Shown here: in pieces, positions 21,606 through 33,930 of the stretch
How the letters are laid out: every line of letters begins with the position of its first letter
Numbering within the stretch: the first letter of the stretch is position 1
Assembly (NCBI GenBank): GCA_023375675.1
Contig: JALQBC010000035.1
Span: 124,001-188,000, forward strand
From: Cytospora piceicola
Lineage: Eukaryota > Ascomycota > Sordariomycetes > Diaporthales > Cytosporaceae
Direction of reading: 5' to 3'
Length of the DNA stretch: 64,000 bases
Made by a program: the position numbers and the translations under genes
Notes under the pieces: model-generated
Databases searched by the model: none
The model's input: only the letters and a program-made list of their open reading frames with translations
Told to the model about the DNA's origin: nothing

Positions 21606-22527
21606 GGTTATGAGCGTCAAGCATCGAGGTGGATACTGGAGGGTAAATCAGGCGTATCCATGGATATCAATATCGGGAACAGTTGGTGGAAAATCAAAAA
21701 ATTTCGGGGCTTATGGCTAGTCTGCTTCAATTCTCAACGTCTTCATCAAACCAAACGTTAGCATCTCTGTCAATCCATTTCAGCTGCTATTGATGTCAAC
21801 GGTGGGCGGCTAACATAACATTTAAGCTCATGGACCACGATTGAGGAAGATACATGTGGCGAAATGTATTGCGATTTGGCATATTTCATATAGGGTATTA
21901 CTTCAGTGCAACCTAGGTCACCAGGGTCGGCCAGACCTCGTTGTAATCGAGGAACCTTCATATTGGGTTGATTAGACTTCATAGGGGACGACAGGAGAAG
22001 GTCCGGGAAGGCCGGACCCCAGTTCAAAAATTCAGAATTGAGTGAGCTATAGTCACCGGTCTTGCAAATGGAAATCAACTCCCATAGATTACACATGTGC
22101 AGTAGTTGAGGCTATACGACCACAAATACATATTTGTATTGCCATATGTAAGTCACGGTGACAATAATTATATCTTCACACCAGGTAGGACATGTTCAGC
22201 AAAAGCGCATCACCATGATTGTTTTTGTAGTTCCACCCTATAATTATATTCTCCTATAAAAGCTTTATAAATCATAATCTAATTAAAACCTAAAACATAG
22301 TAAGATTCAAGGCATTGGATCCAGGAGGTCTATTTCACAGAACAACCAGACGAGGTTTTCAACGAAAAATGCGGCGCATAGCTTTCTATGTTATGAAGAG
22401 CTAAAAGACATGTTCTGTTGTAAGACGAGAGATGAAAGGGGATGGTGATGAAAAGCTCCCTGACAGGAGTGTAGTTGTATGACGGGGTGATATAAGCACA
22501 TTAATTTATGAAAACAACATCTGAAAA
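21606..22527. other. Intergenic, 0.9 kb
   Basis: No supported gene; an open frame at 21770-22096 (minus) has no recognisable features. The composition becomes more AT-rich towards the tRNA. Confidence 0.45.
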
Positions 22528-22629
22528 GCGCCAGTGGTTTAGCGGTAAAATCCATCGTTGCCAAAATACGTCTTCAAAAACGTATCAAGTAAAATCGATG
22601 GGCCCCCGGTTCGACTCCGGGCTGGCGCA
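22528..22629 (+). tRNA. tRNA-Gly (GCC) with 31-nt intron, copy 2
   Basis: The mature sequence is identical to the copy at 3363-3464 (71 nt, anticodon GCC at 22560-22562). The intron at 22564-22594 is nearly the same as in copy 1, with three changes. Two of these are paired: arm ATACGT and partner ACGTAT here, against ACACGT and ACGTGT in copy 1. A TTTTGTTTTTTT terminator follows at about 22635-22646. Confidence 0.95.
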
Positions 22630-23086
22630 TAACCTTTTGTTTTTTTCAACATTGCTCCACGTAACGTTATAGTCCATTAACTTTTTATCTGGTCCTTACA
22701 GAAGCAATGCTTCGAGCATTAAGCAGACAGGAAACTAGTAATACAAGTACTTAACGTAGATGCTTAGTTACTTATTTTAAACATATACCGGTATTAAGGT
22801 CAACTAGAGTAAAGGGAATTGCATGTTACATTATGCTATATAAGAGATATATTGCTTATATACCTATTATATTAATAGGACATAGCAATAGGACATAGCA
22901 GAAGCAGTAACTAAGTAGGATTATATAAAACTTTCTTATATAACAAACCTTACTAGGACCTTCCTCCTTGTTATCAAACTTTACTTAGCAGGCTAAACAT
23001 GCTACGCGCAACAAAAATTCAAGAGGCGATAGCTAGGACATGTTTCGAAAGTTTAAATACGAAATTAAAAGAAAAACAAAAGGGAA
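22630..23086. other. AT-rich spacer between the inverted tRNA-Gly genes
   Basis: About 450 bp with many TA steps (TATATAAGAG, TTATATACC, TATATAAAAC) and the direct repeat AGGACATAGCA at about 22879 and 22890. It could be the remains of a mutated repeat, but no boundary or domain is recognisable. Confidence 0.4.
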
Positions 23087-23187
23087 TGCGCCAGCCCGGA
23101 GTCGAACCGGGGGCCCATCGAAGATGCTAGTCATGTGATGATCACATGATTTGGCAACGATGGATTTTACCGCTAAACCACTGGCGC
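23087..23187 (-). tRNA. tRNA-Gly (GCC) with 30-nt intron, copy 3
   Basis: Same mature tRNA as copies 1 and 2 on the minus strand, with a different intron type. The intron can fold as TCATGTGAT / ATCACATGA, and its 3' part ACTAGCATCT is shared with copy 4. The flank TGTTTAACTGTTTGATGAAT next to the gene's 5' end is also found at copy 4. A TTTTGTTTTT terminator lies downstream on the minus strand. Confidence 0.95.
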
Positions 23188-23912
23188 TGTTTAACTGTTT
23201 GATGAATCGTGAAAAGTACAGGCCGTTATAAGCGGCATAATGCTGACTTCCTCGAGATGGGGGACTCCCTCTGCTGTTTTTTGACCCGACGCAACAAATC
23301 ACTGCGAAACTGAACTTTCACTTGAAGACCTCTTACCTCTTCAAGGTGTACCTATTGTGTTAGGGATGTACGGGGATATGTATCTAGATGTCCTCATTTT
23401 AGCCCCTAGACCTTTCGCAGTACCGATGCTAGATCTTCGGTCAAACCCATATTGGACTGTTGTTTATCAGGTTCGTAAAGCCCACCATGCTCTCTGAAAC
23501 CTTTGTCCGTATAGTATCAAGACACTGTACCTGTGTACAGCAAGCCAAATGGGCTACCCCTTGATCTAAGTCCTCATATTGGCGTATGTGACGAATTGAA
23601 CAAGTCATGATCAGATGTGGAAAACTATAATCGAGAAATGGGTATTCGTAGCACATAAATGACCCAAACTCTATTGCTTCCGAGGTGTCTTATATTGGGC
23701 TCAGCCCGGCTGCTCAGCCTGTTGACCTTGCAACCCTCCCGCCTCATCTCCCAGTTTCCTCATGGTGTCTTTGTGACCTTCACGTATTATGATGTCTATG
23801 CATTATAATCCATTGCTGTTGAGGTTAGCAGCATAGATGACTGCTGACTACATGTACATAGGTTTTACTGTCCACTGCTGTAAAGTGAACGCTGTCGAGG
23901 ATATATCATGAG
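23188..23912. other. Intergenic
   Basis: No supported gene. The 22 bp next to the tRNA (TGTTTAACTGTTTGATGAAT and two more bases) is a duplicate of the flank at 44871-44892. Confidence 0.5.
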
Positions 23913-24430
23913 GGGAACGGTCGCCTTGACTATGCTGCGGGCTAGGTTGACTGTGTGGGCCGGCTGCATCCAATCAATGCACACAGGAGCGCCCACCCAC
24001 CCAAATTTAGCTACGCCGTAGCTGACCTAAACACTTTTTCTATGACACTAAACAATTTTACTACACATTAACTCAATCGCTTTTAAAGCTATTACCACCA
24101 TTCTTCGCTTGATCTTTACGCACTTCGCCGCGGCCGCGGCGGAAGCACCGACACGCGAGGAGGGCGCGTTGTAAAGCCTAAGCCTGCGGTCGTGATAGCG
24201 GCTGTGATAGCGGCTGTGATAGCTGTATTTACACCTAGATTGCGGCTATTAATCACTATTATCTACAGTTAAAAGCGACGTGCTTTAGTTAAATCAGGTG
24301 GCTTTATAGAATCTGTATGTGACAATTAAGGGCAGCGAGCGCAGTCACCACCAAGTTTGTATAGGGAGGCTGCTCGGCCGCCTCTGAGCCGCGCATATCC
24401 GAGACCTACATAGTCAAGGCGACCGTTCCC
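23913..24430. mobile_element. Inverted-repeat-bounded element, about 518 bp (MITE-like)
   Basis: A perfect 22-bp inverted repeat beginning GGGAACGGTCGCCTTGAC lies at 23913-23934 and in reverse complement at 24409-24430. The interior has no open frame. It contains subterminal palindromes (AGCTACGCCGTAGCT near 24011, CGCCGCGGCCGCGGCG near 24127) and a tandem GTGATAGCGGCT repeat near 24193-24222. The size, lack of coding capacity and terminal repeats suggest a non-autonomous DNA transposon. I found no clear target duplication next to the repeats, so the exact ends and superfamily are uncertain. Confidence 0.6.
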
Positions 24431-27100
<2,670 letters not shown>

Positions 27101-27951
27101 ATGGCTCGCCCCATTCAGAGTTTATTTTATGTAAATGAAATGGATATGAGAGGAAAGGATTGAATAGAGGCCGTCCCCTACTGTACCAGGATGGAGGGAA
27201 ATCCGGCGGTAAGGGGGTTGGCTGTGGTCACCGCCAGTATCATATAGACTGGGATAGAACAGGTTGACCCGTCGTTGTTAATACGATAGAACAAGACGAA
27301 GAATATAAAAAAAAATATTCAAAACAATTATGATCTGTTCACTTGATGATATTTGCCAGTTGTCGCCCTCGCTATTATTATCACCCGATTTTACTGTCAC
27401 TCGCCATCGCACTCCCGACTTTCCCGGGTGCTCCGATTAATACCGTTAATTGCCAGTATACCTTTCATTTGGTAATAATTCTCATTTAGTCCATCTCAGA
27501 CAGCTGGTACCCTCTCAGTCCTTATGCCGAAAACTAAACCAAGTACACTCAAAAAGTGTCTACAGCAAAAAGGCGTCGAAGATACTTCACTATGACAAAT
27601 TGACATGTTGGCTGCTGATTGACACATGCAAACAATCGAGGTCTGAACGTCTGAAGGAGGGGCAATTACGGCGGAGCATCGGAGTGCCGTTGGTACGTAC
27701 AACTGGTACATAGGAATACAAAAAGATGTCATGGCGGGGTCAACAGCTATCAATGGTGGGGTCATTTCCGATGTGCCTCCAAACAGCTAACATTCAAACA
27801 TCACAGCCGCAAACATACGAAGTACACAACACCATCTATCACTTAGCACTCACACAAGATTAACAATACCAATCCACTGGTAAACAACTTCCCAAGCCAA
27901 TACCAACCAACCAATAGTCAACGACCTCCCTCGTCAACCAAGGGCACCTTC
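27101..27951. other. Intergenic, 0.85 kb
   Basis: No supported gene. It holds the 3' UTR of the dehydrogenase (an A-rich run near 27308-27320) and the upstream region of the Nudix gene. Confidence 0.5.
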
Positions 27952-28779
27952 ATGCCCCTGCGAGCCTCGCTCCGCCCATCGTCCGCCACCAGGCACCTCA
28001 ACCTCCTCAGCCGCCAGACCTTCCTCCCCACAACAACAACGACCACCCCCCGAGCGGCAGCAGCAGCGGCAGCGGCAGCGTCCCCGACCCGGCCCTTCAC
28101 AATGACCACCAAGACCCAAGAACCCGTCATAACCTCCATCGAGGACCTCCCCACCTCGGAGGCCCGGTGGATCACCCTCAACAAGATCACCTACACGGAC
28201 CAGACGGGCAAGTCGCGCACGTGGGAGTCCGCCACGCGCAAGACGCGCTCCGCCGCGGCCGGCGTCGACGCCGTCGCCATCGGCAACATCCTCGTGCCGC
28301 CGCCCTCCCTCCGGGGCACCGCCGCCGCCGCACCGGCCTCCACCGTGCTCGTCGTCCAGTACCGGCCCCCGCTCGACAGCTACACGGTCGAGTGGCCCGC
28401 GGGGCTCGTCGACGCCGGCGAGGCCGCCGAGGACGCCGCCGTGCGCGAGTTCCGCGAGGAGACGGGCTACGAGGTCACGCGGGTCCTGAGCGTCAGCCCG
28501 CCGCAGGCCGCCGACCCGGGCCTCACCAACGCGAACATGCAGCTCGTCATGGTAGAGGTGCAGCTGCCCGAGGGGGCGGGGGAGGGCGGCGCCGGCGGCG
28601 CGGCCATGCCGGAGCAGAGGCTCGAGGACGGGGAGCACATCACGAGGGTGGTGGTGCCGCTGGCGGAGCTGTACGACCGGCTCATCGAGTACAGCAAGAA
28701 GGAGAGGTTCGTGGTGGCCGCCAAGCTGTTGCATTTCGCGCAGGGGATGCAGTTCATGAAGGAGCAGAAGTACTTTTAG
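27952..28779 (+). CDS. YSA1: ADP-ribose pyrophosphatase, Nudix hydrolase (YSA1-like), 275 aa
   Basis: Single-exon frame. The Nudix box at residues 151-173 reads GLVDAGE...REFREETGY and matches GX5EX7REUXEEXGU. It is preceded by the ADP-ribose-type strand VLVVQYRPPLDSYTVEWPAG, which fits the YSA1/NUDT5 group hydrolysing ADP-ribose to AMP and ribose 5-phosphate. The first 50 residues form an Arg/Ser/Ala-rich extension with an alanine run (MPLRASLRPSSATRHLNLLS...), which looks like a mitochondrial presequence. A second ATG at 28102 (MTTKTQEPV, context TCACAATGACC) would give a cytosolic 225-aa form. It converges with the FAD oxidoreductase gene, with 194 bp between the two stops. Confidence 0.88.
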   Translation: MPLRASLRPSSATRHLNLLSRQTFLPTTTTTTPRAAAAAAAAASPTRPFTMTTKTQEPVITSIEDLPTSEARWITLNKITYTDQTGKSRTWESATRKTRSAAAGVDAVAIGNILVPPPSLRGTAAAAPASTVLVVQYRPPLDSYTVEWPAGLVDAGEAAEDAAVREFREETGYEVTRVLSVSPPQAADPGLTNANMQLVMVEVQLPEGAGEGGAGGAAMPEQRLEDGEHITRVVVPLAELYDRLIEYSKKERFVVAAKLLHFAQGMQFMKEQKYF

Positions 28780-28973
28780 GGGTGGCTGATGCGGACGGGG
28801 GAACATGATAGCAAACAGGGTAGATAGAAGGACATTCTATTCTATTGCTGCATCTATAAACAGGTCTTGAGGGAATATCCAGCTAGGACGAGACGTCTAG
28901 CTCGTCCACACCACATCTATCTTATCTACATACACTTCACTTCCCGGACGAAGAGAGACGACCAGATACAATC

Positions 28974-30485
28974 TCACAACACCCGCGAGGCATCACAGCT
29001 CCCCAACCTCGCACTCCTCGCCTCCCCATCCAGCAGGATCTCGCTGACGAGCTTTCCCGTCCCAGGCGCATTTTGGATGCCCCAGCATGTGTGTCCCGCC
29101 GCGACGACAACCCCCTCGTAGCCCGGCACCCGCCCGATGAACGGGCCCCCCTGCGGGAGGTAACAGGCCTGGCGCGCCAGCACCTCCCCGTCCCTGCCCA
29201 GCGCGTCGCTGACCCCGCCGACCTGCCTCACGATGTCGTCGCACCGCGCCCTGTCGACCTCGACCCCCGCGCTCGTCAGCGGCAGCGCCGCGTCGCCGTC
29301 CGTCGGCCCGCACGCGTACGCCGTGCCGTCGGGCCGCGCGTAGATCTCGGGCTCGACCACCCGCGCCCTCCTGGCCGCCGGCCCGGGGGCGTCGCCGGCC
29401 GGGAACCCCGCGGGCAGCGAGATGGACGTGAAGAGGGCGTAGGGGGACAGGGGGCCGGGCGCCCGGACGACGACGGAATGCGCGCGCGACGCCGTCACGG
29501 GGACCCCCGGCAGCAGCCGCGGCGTCCACGGCCCCGCCGCCACGACCGCGTCCGTCGTCGGCAGCACCTGCTCGCCCTCGTCTCCCTCCCTGACGTAGGA
29601 GACGCTCTGCACCTTCCCAGCGCCGCCGCCGCCGTCGTCCGTGTTGATCCCCGTGACCCGGGCCCCGGTGACGATCCTGACGCCCGCGTCCTCGGCCAGC
29701 TGCGCCATGCTGCGCGTGAACAGCTCCGGGTGCACCTGCGCCGTGTCGTCGGGCGTGCCCATGCCCTCGTACGCCTCGAGCGACTCCTCCGCGTCCAGCC
29801 AGTCCAGGTCCCCCGGGGCGCCCATCTTCTCGAGCTTCTTGATGGCCCTCCTGTGGTCCTTGTGCAGGCCCCTCGTCACGCCCTCCGCCTTGGTCCCCCC
29901 ATCAGCGCCGCCGGCCAGCCCGCCCGGCAGCCGCGCCCGGCACTCGACCTGGCTGGCGTAGCACCTGCGGTAGCCCCACCGCGAGGCGCCGCCGTGCTCC
30001 CTGGCCAGCTCGTCGTGCAGGCCAAAGCTGAGCGGCACGATGCTGGACGGGAAGGCCCAGAGGGCGAGCAGGCCGCCGGCCTTGCCGCTGGCGCCGCCGG
30101 CGATGCCGTCGTGGGCCGGGTTCCGCGGCTGCGGCGGGGGCCCGCCTCCCCCGGACGGCGGGCCGGCGAGCGCGGCGGGGTCGGTGGTGCTGTCGCCCGT
30201 GCGGCCGCCGCTGCTGGTGGGCGAGGCCTCGAGGAGGGTGATGCGGTGGGTGGCGGGGGAGTAGAGGGGGTGGCGGGTGAGGAAGTAGGCCGTGCAGCAG
30301 CCTATGATGCCGCCGCCTATTATGGTGATGTCTCGCTGCTGCTGGGTTGTTGGTGGTGGTGGTGGTGGTGGCTGGGCGGGAGACATGTTGGTGGTGGTGT
30401 GAGTGTGAAGGGATGCGGTGGCGGTGGTGAGGAAACGGGACCGGAAACGGAAACGGAGTGGTGCGCGGGTGACGGAACTTTGCAT
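28974..30485 (-). CDS. FAD-dependent oxidoreductase (DAO family, TDA3-like), about 503 aa
   Basis: Minus-strand single-exon frame; the ATG at 30485 gives MQSSVTRAPLRFRFRSRF. The N-terminus is Arg-rich and could target mitochondria; an internal ATG (MSPAQPPPP) would remove it. The dinucleotide-binding fold ITIIGGGIIGCCTAYFLT (about 54-71) ends in an acidic residue (LLEAS), as for FAD. A Gly/Pro-rich insert separates it from GGASGKAGGLLALWAFPSS, a signature of the fungal DAO subgroup that includes yeast Tda3. The C-terminus has VVVAAGHTCWGIQNAPGTGK, the second FAD-contacting motif. Likely oxidises an amine or amino-acid-like substrate, but the substrate is unknown. High GC creates long antisense frames, which I ignore. 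Confidence 0.85.
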   Translation of the reverse strand: MQSSVTRAPLRFRFRSRFLTTATASLHTHTTTNMSPAQPPPPPPPTTQQQRDITIIGGGIIGCCTAYFLTRHPLYSPATHRITLLEASPTSSGGRTGDSTTDPAALAGPPSGGGGPPPQPRNPAHDGIAGGASGKAGGLLALWAFPSSIVPLSFGLHDELAREHGGASRWGYRRCYASQVECRARLPGGLAGGADGGTKAEGVTRGLHKDHRRAIKKLEKMGAPGDLDWLDAEESLEAYEGMGTPDDTAQVHPELFTRSMAQLAEDAGVRIVTGARVTGINTDDGGGGAGKVQSVSYVREGDEGEQVLPTTDAVVAAGPWTPRLLPGVPVTASRAHSVVVRAPGPLSPYALFTSISLPAGFPAGDAPGPAARRARVVEPEIYARPDGTAYACGPTDGDAALPLTSAGVEVDRARCDDIVRQVGGVSDALGRDGEVLARQACYLPQGGPFIGRVPGYEGVVVAAGHTCWGIQNAPGTGKLVSEILLDGEARSARLGSCDASRVL

Positions 30486-32290
30486 CAATGACTCTGCTCT
30501 GCTTGTAGCGGTGGCTTGTTGGATGTTTCAGGCTTTTGTGTCTAAGCCGTGATTGGATTTGTTTGATTTATCACCGTACTTCAGTACTTGTATACAAAAG
30601 TAGTAAAGAAGGAGGAAATAGAAGAGGTCTCAAGTGCAAATATCCCACGTTACGTTTTGCATGACGTCAGACAAACGCTCAGTAAACGGACGGCATCATA
30701 GTCGAACAGTGTACATGTTACGGTCCACTTAACGCACATACGGTGAGAAACCCGAGGGTGTGTGGAAAGGGAATCTATAAATGTTCGAAACATTATAGAA
30801 GAGAGAAGAAAGATACTGGCTGGATGCTCTGTTCTCCTTCAATGAGACATGACAGACTCGTCGTCAAGAGGGAGGCAAATCTGGTGTGCCCAGGTGGACT
30901 TATACCTGTTGAAGAACATATACGACGTGGAATATCTTCGTACCAAATGTAGAAAGGCAGAAGAAGCCTTTGGTTGATGTTATCGTTTGATTATATTCAC
31001 CAGACGGTGGTGCTTTCTGAAATGGACCCTTGGGCGGCCCTCAACATGCTCTACTATAGAAACATCCAGATGTCGATAGTTCGTTTCCTTATGATCGTCG
31101 TTCCATATTAGACGGAGGTCTTGGATGTCAAGCTCGACTTAGAATATTTCTGGTGCCAGCAAGAACATTCTGTCTTCCCACTTGTGCAATAGGCCAAGCG
31201 TCGACACCCAGGTACGAGCCTCTCCGACCATCACACGGACCGGCGCAAGCTCTAGCTCGTTCTGAGCCCGTATCCGGCGGTAGGATTGTAACTAGCACTT
31301 GTTCGAGGAGGACTAGGACAGCCTGGTAGGTAATCGCCCGTGCAGCTGATGATGCACGGCGGCTAAGGAGAAGGAACTGAGGTGAGGGGAGGGGGAGTTG
31401 TCGTTGATGACCTCGTTGGAACCTGGGCTGCAACTCTGCATGTAACCTCAGAATACGAACACCGTCAGATCCGCACGAGGATCAGTATCCTCCGAGTCTA
31501 TGCCCCATCTCGTCTCTGGCCCCGAGGGTCTGGGTTCCGGTCCGGACAGTCATGACAAGGCGAGAAGGTAGAGGATTAGGGTAAAGGGGATACACATGAA
31601 AGCCTTTGAGGGACAAAGCTGCGTGCGCCGAGGTGTGAGAATTGTGCTTAGATTTCATCGTCCGGTAGGATCATCATAAATATATGTACAACCAACACAT
31701 GCTGCGTAACTCGCGACAGCTGGCGTCGAACCGGTCCGGAGCCGGCCCAGCAAGATTACAAAAACAATATAAAATCAAACCTCGAGAGGCGCCCCGTGAA
31801 CAGACGATGACAATCCCCATCGAGCGCTAGCCATCCTCTTTGTTGGTGGACCGCCAAGATCTCCCAAGAGGAAAATTGCTGTAAACAAGAATAAAACGCG
31901 GACGCCGTTGTGCGACATGCTGACAGTGCATGCGATGACACCGAGTACGCCAGTGCGCTCAGTCGTCGGGAGTCGTGACGTGACGATGTCTGAAGCAGGA
32001 TATGAGGGACAGACCAGGTGTGCGCGTTCCTTCGATCCAGCCATCCTGGCAGAGATCAGCAGGGGGAAAAAGGACCTCCCGAGCCACAACTCCACAGCAA
32101 TGCGACCAATGCGATCCCGAAAAACCCGCAACCGAAATGGAGACATGCTTGCTCCTCTTCCTCCTCCTCCTCCTTCTCCTTCAAGATGCGCAGGCATATG
32201 CCTCCCAGCAGAGTGCATTCCCACACAATGAACTCGGCTCGTTTATTTGTATGATTGTTTGTTTGGGTTGTTTCGTGTGCAGTGAACCCA
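30486..32290. other. Intergenic, 1.8 kb
   Basis: No gene that I can support. Small open frames at 31128-31433 (minus), 31775-32224 (minus) and 31908-32231 (plus) lack domains and overlap each other. A CCT/CTC repeat lies at about 32156-32180. Confidence 0.45.
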
Positions 32291-32701
32291 TCACCTCCGG
32301 GTCTCGTCGTAGCTCGCCCTCTGTGACCTCCACTCCTGCGCCGGCTGCGCGGCGCCGTCGCCGTCGCCCATGGACCCGAAGCCGGGCATGGAGCTGTACC
32401 TGTTCAGCTTCTTGCGCTCCTTGCTGGCCGCCGTGGCGCTCGGGCCAAAGGTCTGCGCGTGCGGGAGCGGAGGGGGCTGCTGCGACGACGACGACGACGA
32501 CGACGACGGGCCGACGCTGTCGGCGGCGGAGGAGCTGTTGGAGGACCCCGTGGTGTTGGGGGTCTGGTAGATGTACTCGCCGTCGACGTATATGGCGTTG
32601 GAGACGAAGGCCGAGCGCCTGCTGCGGCGGCGGGTGTAGCGCTGCTCGAGCCGCCAGAGCTCGATTTTGGACTGGAGGCGTTCCAAGATGCCTGGTGCCA
32701 T
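32291..32701 (-). CDS. Small uncharacterised protein, 136 aa
   Basis: Minus-strand frame MAPGILERLQSKIELWRLEQ... The first ~45 residues are well ordered: a basic helix (LERLQSKIELWRLEQRYTRR) followed by SAFVSNAIYVDGEYIYQTP. The rest is Ser/Gln/Pro-rich with a serine tract from a GTC/GTC-type repeat (about 32480-32510). The ordered N-terminus followed by disorder, and an ATG in good context, suggest a real gene despite its small size. No known function; long frames in other phases here come from the simple repeats. Confidence 0.6.
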   Translation of the reverse strand: MAPGILERLQSKIELWRLEQRYTRRRSRRSAFVSNAIYVDGEYIYQTPNTTGSSNSSSAADSVGPSSSSSSSSQQPPPLPHAQTFGPSATAASKERKKLNRYSSMPGFGSMGDGDGAAQPAQEWRSQRASYDETRR

Positions 32702-33111
32702 TGTGACGGGTAGATAGGACGAATAGACCTGGGTCGGTTGGGAGTGCGTGGCGCGTGTGGGATGATTGGTGCCGTGTGAACAATGCTCAATTGATGTCCT
32801 GAGCGTACGTTCTCGTGTTGTGCTCGCGTGCGGTCTTTTCTTGTCGTGAGACTTTGTGGTTTTGGTGGATCGATGGATCGATGTGTGTCTGTCTGTCTGT
32901 CTGTCTGCCTGTTGTAGAAGAGCTTGTTGTGCGGAATCAATCCAGCAAATATTATGGGCTCCTGTAATCCGGTATAGAGTATGTAGACGGAAGCAGTTGG
33001 AGTGGGAGTCAAAAGAGAGGAAAAGAAACCGAGAGGGGTTCCTAGGTCGGGTTGATGATATAGGAAGAGACGGAAGAGGAAAGTAAGTCAGTAGTCGAGA
33101 ACCGAGTGACA

Positions 33112-33148
33112 GAGTGAGTGAGTAAGTGAGTAAGTGAGTAAGTGAGTG
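33112..33148. repeat. GTGAGTAA tandem repeat
   Basis: Alternating GTGAG and GTAAG units repeated about four to five times, upstream of the 136-aa gene. Confidence 0.85.
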
Positions 33149-33416
33149 TGGCTAGCGTTTTCTAGGTTTATGGCTGGTTTGGGTTTGGAGTGGTCTTGCT
33201 AAACGACTAAACGAGAGGCTTCGAGGGTCTGGGTTCCTCGCTGTGACGGTAACTAGGCCAAAGGTGGTTTGGCAGAGACGGGATGGAAGGGATCAAGGAG
33301 GGAAGAAGAGAGAGGGAGGGTGGGAGGCAGGTGGTGAAGTTCAAGGTACTCCTGGTACATACATACCTACCTAGGTAGGTAACCATAGGCAGACCTGCAG
33401 ACCTGCTAGGGTTTAC

Positions 33417-33446
33417 GGATCCATGGATCCATTGATCCATGGATCC
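33417..33446. repeat. Palindrome GGATCCATGGATC / GATCCATGGATCC
   Basis: Perfect 13-bp arms around a 4-bp spacer (CATT). Each arm is itself nearly palindromic, so alternative hairpins are possible. Confidence 0.9.
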
Positions 33447-33899
33447 GATCCGTATACGCTCCTGACGCTGTATACAACGGCAGTACGGCAGTATTGTCCC
33501 TTGTCGTCCCTACAAAATGGTGCGAGACTCGAGTTTCGAAAGGGGGTCTTTTCTTGTCGGTGGATCCAGATGTCGAATCAGAAAGTGGGCGCCCAGACAT
33601 TGGAACCCTCGTGACCCCCCACAAAAACATGACCCAAGAAACTCAATTGAACCAAACACACGACAAAACACACGAAACACACGAAACGGCTGGACGGAGA
33701 CCAAAACCCGCGGCAGGGAATGCATGCGCATGCATGCCGACATGCAGAGAAGGGGAGAAAACAAATACACCAAGTAAGTACCTACAGTACCTAAGCAGCT
33801 AGGATGCAGCTATGCAGCTATGTAGGTACTGTAGATACAGTGCACTAGGCTGCTGCAAGGGGGAAACCAACCACCTGGAAACTCTTGAGGCGGACAGTG

Positions 33900-33930
33900 G
33901 GGAGCACTGGGAGCACTGGGAGCACTGGGA
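33900..33930. repeat. Three tandem GGGAGCACTG units
   Basis: Exact 10-bp unit repeated three times, followed by a diverged fourth unit (GGAGCCAGGG). Confidence 0.9.

Noticed and set aside
24191..24222. Tandem GTGATAGCGGCT units as a CRISPR-like array
   Set aside because: Direct tandem without spacers, in a eukaryotic genome; a simple minisatellite.
29073..30491. 472-codon open frame antisense to the FAD oxidoreductase
   Set aside because: It lies exactly opposite a well-supported gene in very GC-rich DNA and is composed of Arg/Pro/Val repeats without a domain.
32002..32706. 234-codon plus-strand Arg/Ser/Thr-rich frame
   Set aside because: Generated by triplet repeats opposite the 136-aa gene.
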